Shown here piece by piece: positions 7,891 through 16,344 of a DNA stretch of 64,000 bases. Position 1 is the stretch's first letter. The number at the start of each line of letters is the position of its first letter. A program made the position numbers and the translations under genes. Under the pieces are notes generated by a model. That model was not told where the DNA came from. It made no database searches and saw only the letters and a program-made list of their open reading frames with translations. The DNA comes from GCA-2687025 sp964473525 (GTDB lineage: Bacteria > Poribacteria > WGA-4E > GCA-2687025): the NCBI GenBank assembly GCA_964473525.1, contig CAYYPK010000003.1, positions 62,001-126,000 of the forward strand, read 5' to 3'.

Positions 7891-9684
7891 ATGGGGAGCC
7901 GCGAATTGCGGGGAACGTGGTGGTCTGTGTGCTCGGCGGCGTACGCCAAAGCCTCCCACGCCGTATCGCGCCTGCCGGCCAGCGTCATGCCTCTTGTCGT
8001 TGTCCTGTCCTCGCTGCTGCTGAAGCTGCGCCATCTCGGCCACAAGGCGCTGCACTACTGGGACGAGTCGTACCACGCGCTCGTCGCGCGCAACCTGCTG
8101 CTGCACCCACTCAAGCCAACGTTGGTCGAGAACCCCTACCTGCCTGTTAGTAAGACGAGTTGGGGAAGCACCCACGTGTGGCTCCACAAGCCCACGCTGC
8201 CCATGTGGACGATCGCCCTCTCGTACGCGGCGCTGGGGGTCAACACGTTCGCCCTCCGCCTGCCGTCGGCCCTCATGAGCACCGGCGCGGTCTGGTTCAC
8301 GTATCTCATCGGCAAGGAGCTCCTCGACCGGCGCGCCGGGTTGGTCGCCGCCGCGGTTCAGGCGTTCAACCCGGTCATGACCGAGCTCGTGCATGGGTAC
8401 CTCTACAGCGACCACATCGACGTGGCGTTGCTGTTCTGGGTCGAGGCTGGGATGTGGTGCCTGGTGCGCGCCATGCGAGGCGACACGCGCCGCTACATGC
8501 TGCTCGCTGGCGTGGCGCAAGGATGCGCGTACCTCTCCAAGAGCTATCTGGCGGCGATCATCACGGGTGTCGCGGTGACGGTGTGGCTGCTGCCCGTGCT
8601 GCGCATCGCGCGGCCGAAGGGATCGTCGATCAGGGGCAGGCACATTCTATGGATGCTTGGGGCAACACTCGCGACGGTCGCGCCATGGACGCTCTATTGC
8701 ATCGTCCAATACCCCACGGAGTTCTGGCACGAACACACCTACGTGTGGCGCCACCTCAACGAGGACATCGAGGCGTGGGGCGCTCCGTGGGACCGGCTGC
8801 TTTTCGACTACGCCAGCCACCTATATCACGTGTTCTACACGCCCATGCTGGTGGCTGGGATAGCCCTTCTGTGGCCCATGGTCGCGCGGCGTTCGTTCGG
8901 TCTGTGGCTGGTCCATGCGTGGGGCTTGGGCGTGTTGCTGCCCCACGTTTTGGCGACGACCAAGACGCCGTCGGCGACCGTCATGGGCATGCCGCCGTTC
9001 TTCCTGCTCCTCGGATGCCTGGTGTCCCGCGCGTGGAGCCGCGACCGTAAGGCGCTGGCTTCGTGGGTTGGCGTCATGGCGATGTGTCTGGCCATGCCCC
9101 CAGTCATCAAGAGCTGGGGCAGGGGATACACGGTTCCGCCCGAATTCGCGGGCGTCGCCAAGCAGGCGATGTGGATCACCTGGCACGTCGCTGGCGCCTT
9201 CGCTATCGCCGCGGCAGTGGGTGGCGGACACTGGCTCCTGCGGCGGCAACGGGTGACGAGCGCGCTCGCAACGGCAGCGCTGCTCCTCTTCGCTACATCC
9301 GTCACCGGTGTGCTAGGCTGGCGCATGCTCCGGGCCAACGTCGCTGTGGTGAATCGCAACGAGAACAGCCCGTCGTTCTCCGACATCGCGCGCTACGCCC
9401 GTGAAGAGCTGCCGGAGAACGCCGTGCTGTTGTTCGACTACGACGAGAAGAAGGGCAACTATGGCGAGCACCAGCTCACGATGTACCTCGCCTACAGGAC
9501 GGCGTACGAAATGCAGAACCGCACGTATCAGGACACCGCGCCGACGGTGATCGAACACGGCGGCATTCCGTACATCGTCTCCTTCCGAGAGCAGCCGCTC
9601 CCCGTCGTGTACCACAGCGAGCAGGACGCGCGGACGATCTATTCGTGGCCCCACCCGGGACCCGAATCCGCGCAGGCGCCCTAG
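7891..9684 (+). CDS. GT39 (PMT/ArnT)-type membrane glycosyltransferase
   Basis: A 597-residue polytopic membrane protein. The first loop carries the DE motif of the PMT/ArnT superfamily (YWDESYHALVARNLL), followed by KPTLPMW and a GLVAAAVQAFNP helix typical of lipid-phosphate-sugar-dependent transferases. About ten hydrophobic segments follow, then a soluble C-terminal part of about 120 residues. Such proteins move a sugar from a polyprenyl-phosphate carrier to protein or lipid at the outer face of the inner membrane. Donor and acceptor are unknown. The start at 7891 has poor ribosome-binding support; ATG 7987 is a possible later start that would remove a short hydrophilic tail. It is transcribed alone. 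Confidence 0.8.
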   Translation: MGSRELRGTWWSVCSAAYAKASHAVSRLPASVMPLVVVLSSLLLKLRHLGHKALHYWDESYHALVARNLLLHPLKPTLVENPYLPVSKTSWGSTHVWLHKPTLPMWTIALSYAALGVNTFALRLPSALMSTGAVWFTYLIGKELLDRRAGLVAAAVQAFNPVMTELVHGYLYSDHIDVALLFWVEAGMWCLVRAMRGDTRRYMLLAGVAQGCAYLSKSYLAAIITGVAVTVWLLPVLRIARPKGSSIRGRHILWMLGATLATVAPWTLYCIVQYPTEFWHEHTYVWRHLNEDIEAWGAPWDRLLFDYASHLYHVFYTPMLVAGIALLWPMVARRSFGLWLVHAWGLGVLLPHVLATTKTPSATVMGMPPFFLLLGCLVSRAWSRDRKALASWVGVMAMCLAMPPVIKSWGRGYTVPPEFAGVAKQAMWITWHVAGAFAIAAAVGGGHWLLRRQRVTSALATAALLLFATSVTGVLGWRMLRANVAVVNRNENSPSFSDIARYAREELPENAVLLFDYDEKKGNYGEHQLTMYLAYRTAYEMQNRTYQDTAPTVIEHGGIPYIVSFREQPLPVVYHSEQDARTIYSWPHPGPESAQAP

Positions 9685-9816
9685 ATCCCGCGCCCAGCGC
9701 GGCGCCGCTCCGGCCCGGGTCGTTCCGCGCACGTTGGTGTCACCGTCCCCCACGGAGGTTCGTCCTTAAGGCGAACTGCGGCGGAGTGCGCGCCGCTCTC
9801 ACTATGGGTGGGACCA

Positions 9817-10416
9817 ATGCCAGGACAAACGACCAGACCGGAACTCAAGCGCATCCTGACCAGTGTACGCTGCCTCAAGTGGTCTGGATCGGCCCAGCAG
9901 AAGCGGTGGGGGTTGGAGTGGCGCGTGCACCCCTCAGGCGCCGCGCTGGCGGACGCCGAGGACTTCCCGATAGACCCGCTGGAGGGCGAGTCGTGGCTCC
10001 AGGCGGTGCTACGCGCGCGTCTTCACGACGATGAACGCAGAGCGGCGGACACCGCGCGCAAGGCGTTCGCCGATGGCCGCAGCTACTACACGCACGACTT
10101 CCGGTGTGTCGGGCGGGACGACGATGTCCGGTGGTTTCTGGAAGACGTATTCGTCGAGGATGCGGGTCCGAAGGAGTGGCGGCTCAAGGGCGTGGTGTTC
10201 GGCATCGTCGCCACTGAGGATGAGGCGGCGGATGTCCGCCGTCTGCGCGACGCCCTTTCCGGGCGCGTGTCTACACGGGCCGCGGAGCAGGACGCCGAAC
10301 TCGAGGAACTACACCGCGCCGTCGCGGAGTGGAAGCTGCTCGACGCCGACATGGATATGGCGCTCGAGGCAGGGGTTGCGATGTTCGGTGGGCGCCTCGC
10401 GCGGTTGGGCGAGTAG
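9817..10416 (+). CDS. Orphan PAS-domain protein
   Basis: A 199-residue soluble protein. Residues about 30-140 match the PAS_3 pattern (LEWRVHP, then LHDDERRAADTARKAF, SYYTHDFRCVGRDDDVRWF, KGVVFGIV), followed by a helical tail of about 55 residues. No histidine kinase, GGDEF or DNA-binding domain is attached, so it may bind a ligand and signal through a partner, or be a cut-down sensor. I chose ATG 9817, which has GGGTGGGA upstream, over GTG 9808. A strong hairpin follows 23 bases after the stop, so it looks monocistronic. The partner is not evident. Confidence 0.65.
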   Translation: MPGQTTRPELKRILTSVRCLKWSGSAQQKRWGLEWRVHPSGAALADAEDFPIDPLEGESWLQAVLRARLHDDERRAADTARKAFADGRSYYTHDFRCVGRDDDVRWFLEDVFVEDAGPKEWRLKGVVFGIVATEDEAADVRRLRDALSGRVSTRAAEQDAELEELHRAVAEWKLLDADMDMALEAGVAMFGGRLARLGE

Positions 10417-10769
10417 CCACGCTTACCGCTATCCGCCCTGGCGCCGTCGTCGGCTGCGACACGTCAGCCGCGCGACGGCGCCAGCGTGTACGCCACGGAT
10501 CGCGCTTGCCCTTGCGTGCCACACTCATCGGGTCGCGTATGCGGCTGGCGCCAAGCCCTACCCGCCAACGCCCATCGCCCCAGCGAGTGACCGATTCCGG
10601 CTCCAGACGGCCTCGCGAAGCCAGGACGACACGACCAAGATCACATAGGGGGTAGTATTGTGATGTGGTTTGGGGTCCGGTAGCCACCAGCATCCGTGCG
10701 CCGGACGACTAGCATGGACCATTCGACTTCGACGTCCCGCTCGACGCTCAACCAGGACGGCCAGACGCG
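10417..10769. other. Intergenic gap between PAS protein and aldolase
   Basis: About 350 bases without a convincing gene. It contains the hairpin at 10439-10483 and presumably the promoter of the aldolase gene near 10650-10740. I see no other structure. Confidence 0.5.
10439..10483 (+). terminator. Strong hairpin after the PAS gene
   Basis: TGGCGCCGTCG (10439-10449) pairs perfectly with CGACGGCGCCA (10473-10483), and inside this GGCTG pairs with CAGCC. It lies 23 bases after the stop. There is no T tract, so it is a probable terminator or transcript-end stabiliser, not a classical intrinsic terminator. Confidence 0.6.
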
Positions 10770-11555
10770 ATGCAGACAGGCAAGCAGATACGGCTAGGAC
10801 GGCTCTTCGACGCTGACACTGGACGCACGGTAATCGTGGCCATCGACCACGGCATCGGCGGTGTTCCAGACGGACTGGAGGTGCTCCGAGAGCGCCTCGG
10901 GGGAATCATCGACGGCGAGCCGGACGGGCTTATCCTCAGCGCCGGGGTGGCGCGGCACATGGCCGACATGCTGCTCGGCCGCGGCCGGCCCGGCCTCATC
11001 GTGACGGTGGACCGACGCATCGGCAGCACGCTACACGGGACACCCTCGCGCGGCGACGAGTACCTTCTCACAGTGCCGGTCGAGGACGCCGCCCGTCTCG
11101 GCGCCGACGGGGTCAAGATGGTGATGATCTACGGCCGTGACAGCGCGCGGGTGCACGCTGACAACGTGAAGGCGGTCGCGCAGGTCGCCAGCGAGTGCGA
11201 ACGACACGGCGTCCCGCTAATTCTCGAGCCGGTGCTGTGGGGCGAACACGCGACCGACGAGCACCGCAACGACCCCGAGATCCTTGCGCACATGTGCCGG
11301 ATGGGTGTCGAGGCGGGCGCCGACATGCTCAAGGTCCATTACGTCGACAACGGCTTCGGGCAGGTCGTATACGAGGCCGCCGTTCCGATCGTCATACTCG
11401 GAGGCGCGAAGACCGACACAGACGACGAGATGCTTGACACCGTGAGCAGAGCAGTCGACGACGGAGCGCGTGGTGTGGCGTTCGGGCGCAACGTGTTCCA
11501 GCGTGAGGATCCAGCGTCCGTCATCCGCGACCTGCGCAAGGTTGTGCACGGATAA
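10770..11555 (+). CDS. Class I aldolase of the DeoC/FbaB/LsrF family
   Basis: A 261-residue TIM-barrel aldolase. The first strand gives AIDHG (24-28), the Schiff-base lysine is K188 in ADMLKVHYVD, and GGAKTD (211-216) is the phosphate-binding loop. Relatives include class I fructose-bisphosphate aldolase, LsrF and the archaeal aminoshikimate-route synthase, so the exact sugar phosphate is open. It lies 45 bases upstream of an enolase-superfamily enzyme in the same direction; a dehydratase plus aldolase pair is a usual arrangement for acid-sugar breakdown (dehydrate, then cleave after phosphorylation), though no sugar kinase is adjacent. Confidence 0.8.
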   Translation: MQTGKQIRLGRLFDADTGRTVIVAIDHGIGGVPDGLEVLRERLGGIIDGEPDGLILSAGVARHMADMLLGRGRPGLIVTVDRRIGSTLHGTPSRGDEYLLTVPVEDAARLGADGVKMVMIYGRDSARVHADNVKAVAQVASECERHGVPLILEPVLWGEHATDEHRNDPEILAHMCRMGVEAGADMLKVHYVDNGFGQVVYEAAVPIVILGGAKTDTDDEMLDTVSRAVDDGARGVAFGRNVFQREDPASVIRDLRKVVHG

Positions 11556-11600
11556 CACGGCCTGTTGTCCGGTACGTTGGGGGTCAAGGCAGGAGACCGC

Positions 11601-12740
11601 ATGAAGATCGTCGATGTCCGCGTCGAGAGGTTCCGCACGAAGTCCCGCATCGTCCGCGACTCGGAAGGGCACACGCATCCGGGCCCAGAGCACGACTCGA
11701 CAGGGTCGCTGCTGAGGATCGTCACGGACGACGGGGCGGAAGGCTACACGTTCGGCGCCAACGGCAGCGTCATCGAGGGCCTCGTCAAGCCGCTCCTCAT
11801 CGGTGAGGATCCGTTCTACCGCGAGCGCATCTGGCAGATGCTGAAGGAGCGGCAGCGGCTGCACCTCGGCAGCCTTTCCGACCGCGTCCTTACCTCGGTG
11901 GACATGGCGCTCTGGGATCTCGCGGGGCGTGCGCTAGGCCAGCCCGTGCACAAGCTCCTGGGCGCGTTCCGAGACAAAGTACCCGCGTACGGCAGCACGA
12001 TGTGCGGCGACGACCTCGAAGGCGGCCTCGACACCCCGGAGGCGTACGCGGAGTTCGCCGTGGCGTGCGTTGAACGGGGCTATCCCGCGTTCAAGCTGCA
12101 CACGTGGCAGCCGCCGTACGAAGGCGCTCCGAGCTGGAAGCGAGACGTCGAGGCATGCCGCGCCGTCCGCGAGGCGGTTGGCCCGGACATCGACCTCATG
12201 CTCGACCCGTTTCACTACTACAGCCGCGAGGAGTCGCTCTACCTCGGTCGCGCGCTCGAGGAGCTCGACTACTACTGGATCGAGGAGCCGATGGACGAGC
12301 ACAGCACGTCGTCCTACGTGTGGCTGTCCGAGCAACTAGACCTGCCTGTCGTCGGGCCAGAGACCGCCGAGGGCAAGATGCAGACCCGCGCGGAGTGGAT
12401 CGTGCGCGGCGCCTCTGACATCAGTCGCGGCGGCGTCGGCGACCTCGGCGGCATCACGCCGCTCGTGAAGACAGCGCACCTGTGCGAGGCGCACGGCGTG
12501 AAGATGGAAGTCCACGGCGGCGGCCCTGGCAACCTGCACGTCCTGTGCGCCATGGGCATTCCAGGACACTACTACGAGCGGGGCCTACTGCACCCCTTCA
12601 TCGACTACGAGCAACCAGCGCCGTGGCTGAACGAGCTCACCGACCCGATGGACGACGAAGGCTTCGTGCACGTGTCGCAAGAGCCGGGATTGGGCTGGAA
12701 CATCAACTGGGATTACATCGAGACGCACGGCATATCCTGA
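11601..12740 (+). CDS. Mandelate racemase/enolase-superfamily dehydratase
   Basis: A 379-residue enolase-superfamily protein. Metal ligands D202, E228 (WIEEPMDEH) and E254 (VGPETAEGK) are in place, and the second-strand base region reads FKLHTW (K165, H167), a K-x-H variant of the usual K-x-K. The capping domain ends at about 125. Most relatives dehydrate acid sugars or racemise alpha-hydroxy acids; the substrate is not known. The start at 11601 has AGGAGA upstream; the frame open from 11565 lacks support. It follows the aldolase and precedes a secreted sandwich protein by 15 bases, so 10770-13535 may be one transcript. Confidence 0.85.
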   Translation: MKIVDVRVERFRTKSRIVRDSEGHTHPGPEHDSTGSLLRIVTDDGAEGYTFGANGSVIEGLVKPLLIGEDPFYRERIWQMLKERQRLHLGSLSDRVLTSVDMALWDLAGRALGQPVHKLLGAFRDKVPAYGSTMCGDDLEGGLDTPEAYAEFAVACVERGYPAFKLHTWQPPYEGAPSWKRDVEACRAVREAVGPDIDLMLDPFHYYSREESLYLGRALEELDYYWIEEPMDEHSTSSYVWLSEQLDLPVVGPETAEGKMQTRAEWIVRGASDISRGGVGDLGGITPLVKTAHLCEAHGVKMEVHGGGPGNLHVLCAMGIPGHYYERGLLHPFIDYEQPAPWLNELTDPMDDEGFVHVSQEPGLGWNINWDYIETHGIS

Positions 12741-12755
12741 CGTTGGAGAGCGCCG

Positions 12756-13535
12756 ATGTCGCCACAACTCCTTGCGGTGTGTGTCCGTCTCTCAATGCTC
12801 AGTGCGGTGGCAGCCGCAGCCGCAGCCGGAGGGCGCACCGACGACTTCAGTGGGCCGTTGCGCGCCGACGTCTGGGAAGCCCGACACGCGGACACTCCTA
12901 ACGGCATCACGACCGAAGACGGGTGGCTCCGCTTCACCGTCGGGGTTGATCACTTCCTGTTCCCATGGGACCGGACAGCGCCGAACCCCCCGATGGCGCT
13001 GCTGGAGCCGCCATCGCGAGACGATGCCTTCACGCTAGAGACGCGCGTGCGCGTGGTGGGGGACGGAGGCGGAGCGCGGGGCTCCCTGGCCGGGCTGGCG
13101 ATGTTCCGCAAGGACAGAATGGCTCTGTGGGTATGGGGCGTGACAGACCTGGGTGACGCGGGTGAAGTCACGTTACGGGAGTACGACCTGGAGAGGATCG
13201 GGTCCTCCCTCTGGGTCGACGTCGAGGCGCCCGGCGACCTGGCCGCAGGGGTGTGGCTACAGATCGCGAAGGACGGCGACGAATACGCCTTTCGCTGCAA
13301 GTTCGAGGACGACGGCGAGTGGATCGAGAGGACGGAGTGGCCGCACGGTAGGCGCAACTTCCCGGAGCGATACAGCTCCGGCAACTATCTGGTCGGCCTC
13401 ATCGGGGCTGGTGGCCGCCACCCATACGAAGTCGAATTCGACTACTTCCACTCCCCGGAACTAGGCGTGTTAGACGTGGACGCCGTAGGCAAGCGCCCGC
13501 TCGCGTGGGCCGAGCCGCGCGCGGCGACGCGCTGA
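12756..13535 (+). CDS. Secreted concanavalin-like sandwich protein with GK-W tail (paralog 1)
   Basis: A 259-residue protein with a signal peptide (MSPQLLAVCVRLSMLSAVAA) and a beta-sandwich of the DUF1349/regulation-of-enolase-1 or xylosidase-C-terminal kind: DDFSGPLRADVWEARHAD at the front, FTLETRVRV, SLAGLAMFRKD and VWLQIAKDGDEYAFR in the middle. It is a paralog of the protein at 14643-15398 through its whole length. It ends LDVDAVGKRPLAWAEPRAATR (split here as LDVDAVGKRPLAW and AEPRAATR), a divergent copy of the shared C-terminal signature. A carbohydrate-binding role outside the cell is inferred. GGAGAG precedes the ATG. Confidence 0.75.
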   Translation: MSPQLLAVCVRLSMLSAVAAAAAAGGRTDDFSGPLRADVWEARHADTPNGITTEDGWLRFTVGVDHFLFPWDRTAPNPPMALLEPPSRDDAFTLETRVRVVGDGGGARGSLAGLAMFRKDRMALWVWGVTDLGDAGEVTLREYDLERIGSSLWVDVEAPGDLAAGVWLQIAKDGDEYAFRCKFEDDGEWIERTEWPHGRRNFPERYSSGNYLVGLIGAGGRHPYEVEFDYFHSPELGVLDVDAVGKRPLAWAEPRAATR

Positions 13536-13651
13536 TCGGTTGCCCTTGCGTGGAGGCCGTACAGGGGTCATTCTCACGAGCGTGGGCGATGCGGCTGTGA
13601 AGGCGTCGACGACAGTGCCACATGTACGACCGATAGTCGGGAGATGCCACC

Positions 13652-14458
13652 GTGCAGCGAAGCAAGTACATTGATCTCTCCCATCCTAGCTTCAAGGGCT
13701 TCCTACCTCACCAGAGATACAACTGGTGGTTCGACGCTGACGAGCCGCACGCGTTCCAGATATTCGACCTCGACGGCTTCTACTCACCCCGCTATTTCGA
13801 CGGCGACCACGTCGACCCGAACGTCGTGGCCGTCATTGCAGTGTCCCTGCTGATCGCTGGCCAGCATGCCCTGGGACGCAAGGTCGAGAGCGTACTCGAC
13901 ATGGGATGCGGCCAGGGACATTTCACGCACGGGCTGCTGTCGACCGGTGTGGATGTGATCGCCGTGGAGGGAAGCTCTGCCGGGTACGCGGCCGCTCGGG
14001 ACAGAGGCGTTCCCGAGGAGAGGCTTGTGCGGCACGACATGCGGCTGCCGCTGCAGCTCGGCCGCAAGTTCGATGTCGTGATGTGCACTGAGGTCGCGGA
14101 GCACCTCGAACCACCATTCAGCTCGCAACTCATCCACAGCATCAGCGAGCACTGTGACGTGTGCTGGTTCTCGTCAGAACCCCCCGAGACGAATCAGGAT
14201 CACCTGCACCACCCCAACGAGCAGCCCGACATCTTCTGGATCAACCTGTTCCGCTTCTACGGTTTTCAGCCGCTGCCCATCTCATTCGACATCTCCACCC
14301 CTGACAATCCCGAAGTGGGGCCGGCTCTGGCCAAGCACGCCGTGATAAGAGGGCGCTACGTCTTTGTGCGAACGGATGAGGATCTGTCCGGCCGTAGGGC
14401 CGCAGTAACGCTGTCGGTCGACGGAAAGGGCACGATCAATGCGGGGATGCAGTCGTGA
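13652..14458 (+). CDS. Class I SAM-dependent methyltransferase
   Basis: A 268-residue protein with a Rossmann SAM-binding motif I, VLDMGCGQGHFTHG (about 81-94), an acidic strand-2 end (VIAVEGSS) and motif IV-like FDVVMCTEVAEHLEP. The 70-residue N-terminal part (FKGFLPHQRYNWWFD) is unusual and could recognise the substrate. The style, with PFSSQLIHSISEH, is that of methyltransferases in sugar or capsule modification clusters. It starts at GTG 13652 with GGGAG upstream; the nearby ATG 13644 is out of frame. It lies between two paralogous secreted proteins. Confidence 0.8.
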   Translation: MQRSKYIDLSHPSFKGFLPHQRYNWWFDADEPHAFQIFDLDGFYSPRYFDGDHVDPNVVAVIAVSLLIAGQHALGRKVESVLDMGCGQGHFTHGLLSTGVDVIAVEGSSAGYAAARDRGVPEERLVRHDMRLPLQLGRKFDVVMCTEVAEHLEPPFSSQLIHSISEHCDVCWFSSEPPETNQDHLHHPNEQPDIFWINLFRFYGFQPLPISFDISTPDNPEVGPALAKHAVIRGRYVFVRTDEDLSGRRAAVTLSVDGKGTINAGMQS

Positions 14459-14642
14459 ACGCGACCCGTGTGGGACAGCAGGACCTGCGTCCTGACGCGT
14501 CCGCGGGCCGTGCGACGCAGTAGTTCCCGCAGGCGGGTGCAACGCCACGCGTCGAGATGTTGGGAAGCACGCCCGCTCGATAGCTGGTCTTGGAGGCGGC
14601 ATCCTCTGTGTGCGTCGGCCAGCCACGCAGGAAGGGGCGCCT

Positions 14643-15398
14643 ATGCTCTGCCGCATTCTCGGCGCGTGCTGCACGCTTGCCCTCGTAGCCGCCACCGCGT
14701 CTGGTCGGCCACACTCCGAGGCGTTCGACGGGCCGGTACGCCCTTCGGTATGGTCGGTGCGCAACGCGACGGCGCCCAACCGGATGGCGACTGGCGTCGG
14801 GTGGTTGCATGTCACGGTAGGCCCCGACGGGCTCCTGTTCCCATGGGACGCCGCAGCGACAACGGCTCCCATGCTGCTCACCGACCCGCCCTCGCGAGAC
14901 CGCGATTTCACGATGGAGACGCGGCTGCGCGTCGTCAAGGCTGGCGGGCCGCCGTGGGGGTCGATGGCTGGCCTGGCCATCGTGCGCAGGGACCACGAAG
15001 CAGCGTGGATATGGGGCGCGCTAGAGTCCGGCTGGGTCGCGCTGCGCGAATACGACATGGAGCGCGTCGTGGACGCGGAGTGGATCGCCCTTGTCGGAGG
15101 CGAGGACGTTTCCAGGGACGTGTGGCTACAGATCCGCAAGCGGGGTGACAGCTTCATCTTCCGCCACACGTTCAACCGCAACGACCCGTGGGTCGAGACA
15201 AGGGCGCGACCGTGGGGATCGCCCGACTTTCCTGCGCGATTCAGCGCCGGCGACTACCTCATCGGCCTCGTCGTCGCTGGCGGCGGGGAAGTAACCCGCG
15301 TGCAGTTCGACTACTTCGACTCGCCGGAAATGGGGGTGCTGGGCGTTGACCCGGCGGGCAAGCTGCCCGTCACCTGGGCGCGCCTTCGTCAGGACTGA
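14643..15398 (+). CDS. Secreted concanavalin-like sandwich protein with GK-TW tail (paralog 2)
   Basis: A 251-residue paralog of 12756-13535. The signal peptide is MLCRILGACCTLALVAATAS; the sandwich repeats the landmarks FDGPVRPSVWSVRNAT, LLFPWDA, DFTMETRLRVV, SMAGLAIVRRD, VWLQIRKRGD and VQFDYFDSPEMGVL. It ends VDPAGKLPVTWARLRQD, a clean example of the shared C-terminal signature. The start 14643 is chosen because AGGAAGG lies upstream and the signal peptide begins there; the frame is open from 14610. It probably binds glycans outside the cell. Conserved residues with the paralog suggest the same fold and maybe different ligands. Confidence 0.78.
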   Translation: MLCRILGACCTLALVAATASGRPHSEAFDGPVRPSVWSVRNATAPNRMATGVGWLHVTVGPDGLLFPWDAAATTAPMLLTDPPSRDRDFTMETRLRVVKAGGPPWGSMAGLAIVRRDHEAAWIWGALESGWVALREYDMERVVDAEWIALVGGEDVSRDVWLQIRKRGDSFIFRHTFNRNDPWVETRARPWGSPDFPARFSAGDYLIGLVVAGGGEVTRVQFDYFDSPEMGVLGVDPAGKLPVTWARLRQD

Positions 15399-15542
15399 CC
15401 CCCACTGAACCGCGGCCGACAACCGACCGCTCGCGGCCTTCCACCCAACGTGCTCGGATCCTCGACAGGGCTCAGTGCTGCATCCCCCAAGGTGTTCTAC
15501 TGATAGACGCCGCGTCGCCTGGATCACCTGTGGGAGAATGCT

Positions 15543-16307
15543 GTGGCGGATCGCTCCAATCTCGCCGACTACGCGGACGCGACCATCTACGACCTGGAGA
15601 ACGACTCCTTCGAGCCAGACGGGCCGTTCTATCTCGAACTGGCTCGCCGTAGCGACGGCCGAGTTCTGGACCTCGGGTGCGGAACTGGCCGCATCACGAT
15701 TCCCCTCGCGCGGGACGGGATCGACATCTGCGGAGCCGACCTCGCGCCCGAGATGCTCGCACGCGCCCGAGAGAAGTCAGGCGACCTGCCCATCCGATGG
15801 GTAGAAGCCAGCGCTACCGACTTCAGAATCGACGAACCGTTCGACCTCATCATCGCGACCGGCGACATGTTCCGACACCTTCTGCGCCGGGAGGACCAGG
15901 AGGCGATGTTCGCGCGCGTGCTCGAGCATCTTGCGGTGGGTGGCCAGTTCGTCGCGAGCATCCTGTTCCCACGACCTCATATGATGCAGGAGGCCGCCGC
16001 AGAACAGCATTGGCACACCTTGCAGCACGAGGATGGACACGAGATTCGGGTCAGCGGTACGGACGAGTACGATCCGGTCGCGCAAGTAACGACCGACACG
16101 GCGTACCGGCGATGGTGCGCGACGGACGGCGAGGAAGTGCTCAGCGTCGCGCCGCTGTCGCTGAGGCTCATCTTCCCTGAGGAGATGAGCGCCCTGCTCC
16201 ACTACAATGGCTTCGATGTGGTCGAACGCTACGGCGACTGGTCGTGCGAGCCGGTTACGCCCGAGTGCAGCGAGATCGTCTACGTGTGTCGGGCGCGCGG
16301 GCATTGA
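15543..16307 (+). CDS. Class I SAM-dependent methyltransferase
   Basis: A 254-residue methyltransferase with motif I VLDLGCGTGRITIPLARDG (about 41-59), GADLAPEMLARAREK (ribose-binding acidic loop) and FDLIIATGDMFRHLLRRED. The C-terminal half (RWCATDGEEVL, LLHYNGFDVVERYGDW) has the lay-out of small-molecule methyltransferases of the UbiE/CypM kind. Substrate unknown. GTG 15543 has GGGAG upstream. It is followed 37 bases later by the zinc-ribbon kinase gene and the two may be co-transcribed. Confidence 0.82.
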   Translation: MADRSNLADYADATIYDLENDSFEPDGPFYLELARRSDGRVLDLGCGTGRITIPLARDGIDICGADLAPEMLARAREKSGDLPIRWVEASATDFRIDEPFDLIIATGDMFRHLLRREDQEAMFARVLEHLAVGGQFVASILFPRPHMMQEAAAEQHWHTLQHEDGHEIRVSGTDEYDPVAQVTTDTAYRRWCATDGEEVLSVAPLSLRLIFPEEMSALLHYNGFDVVERYGDWSCEPVTPECSEIVYVCRARGH

Positions 16308-16344
16308 CCGGTCGGCGCGCCGTGGGATAGGGAGGGAGACTACA

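Noticed and set aside
7510..8643. 377-codon minus-strand frame
   Set aside because: Antisense to the GT39 gene and across the repeat element; Arg/His/Gln-rich with no motif.
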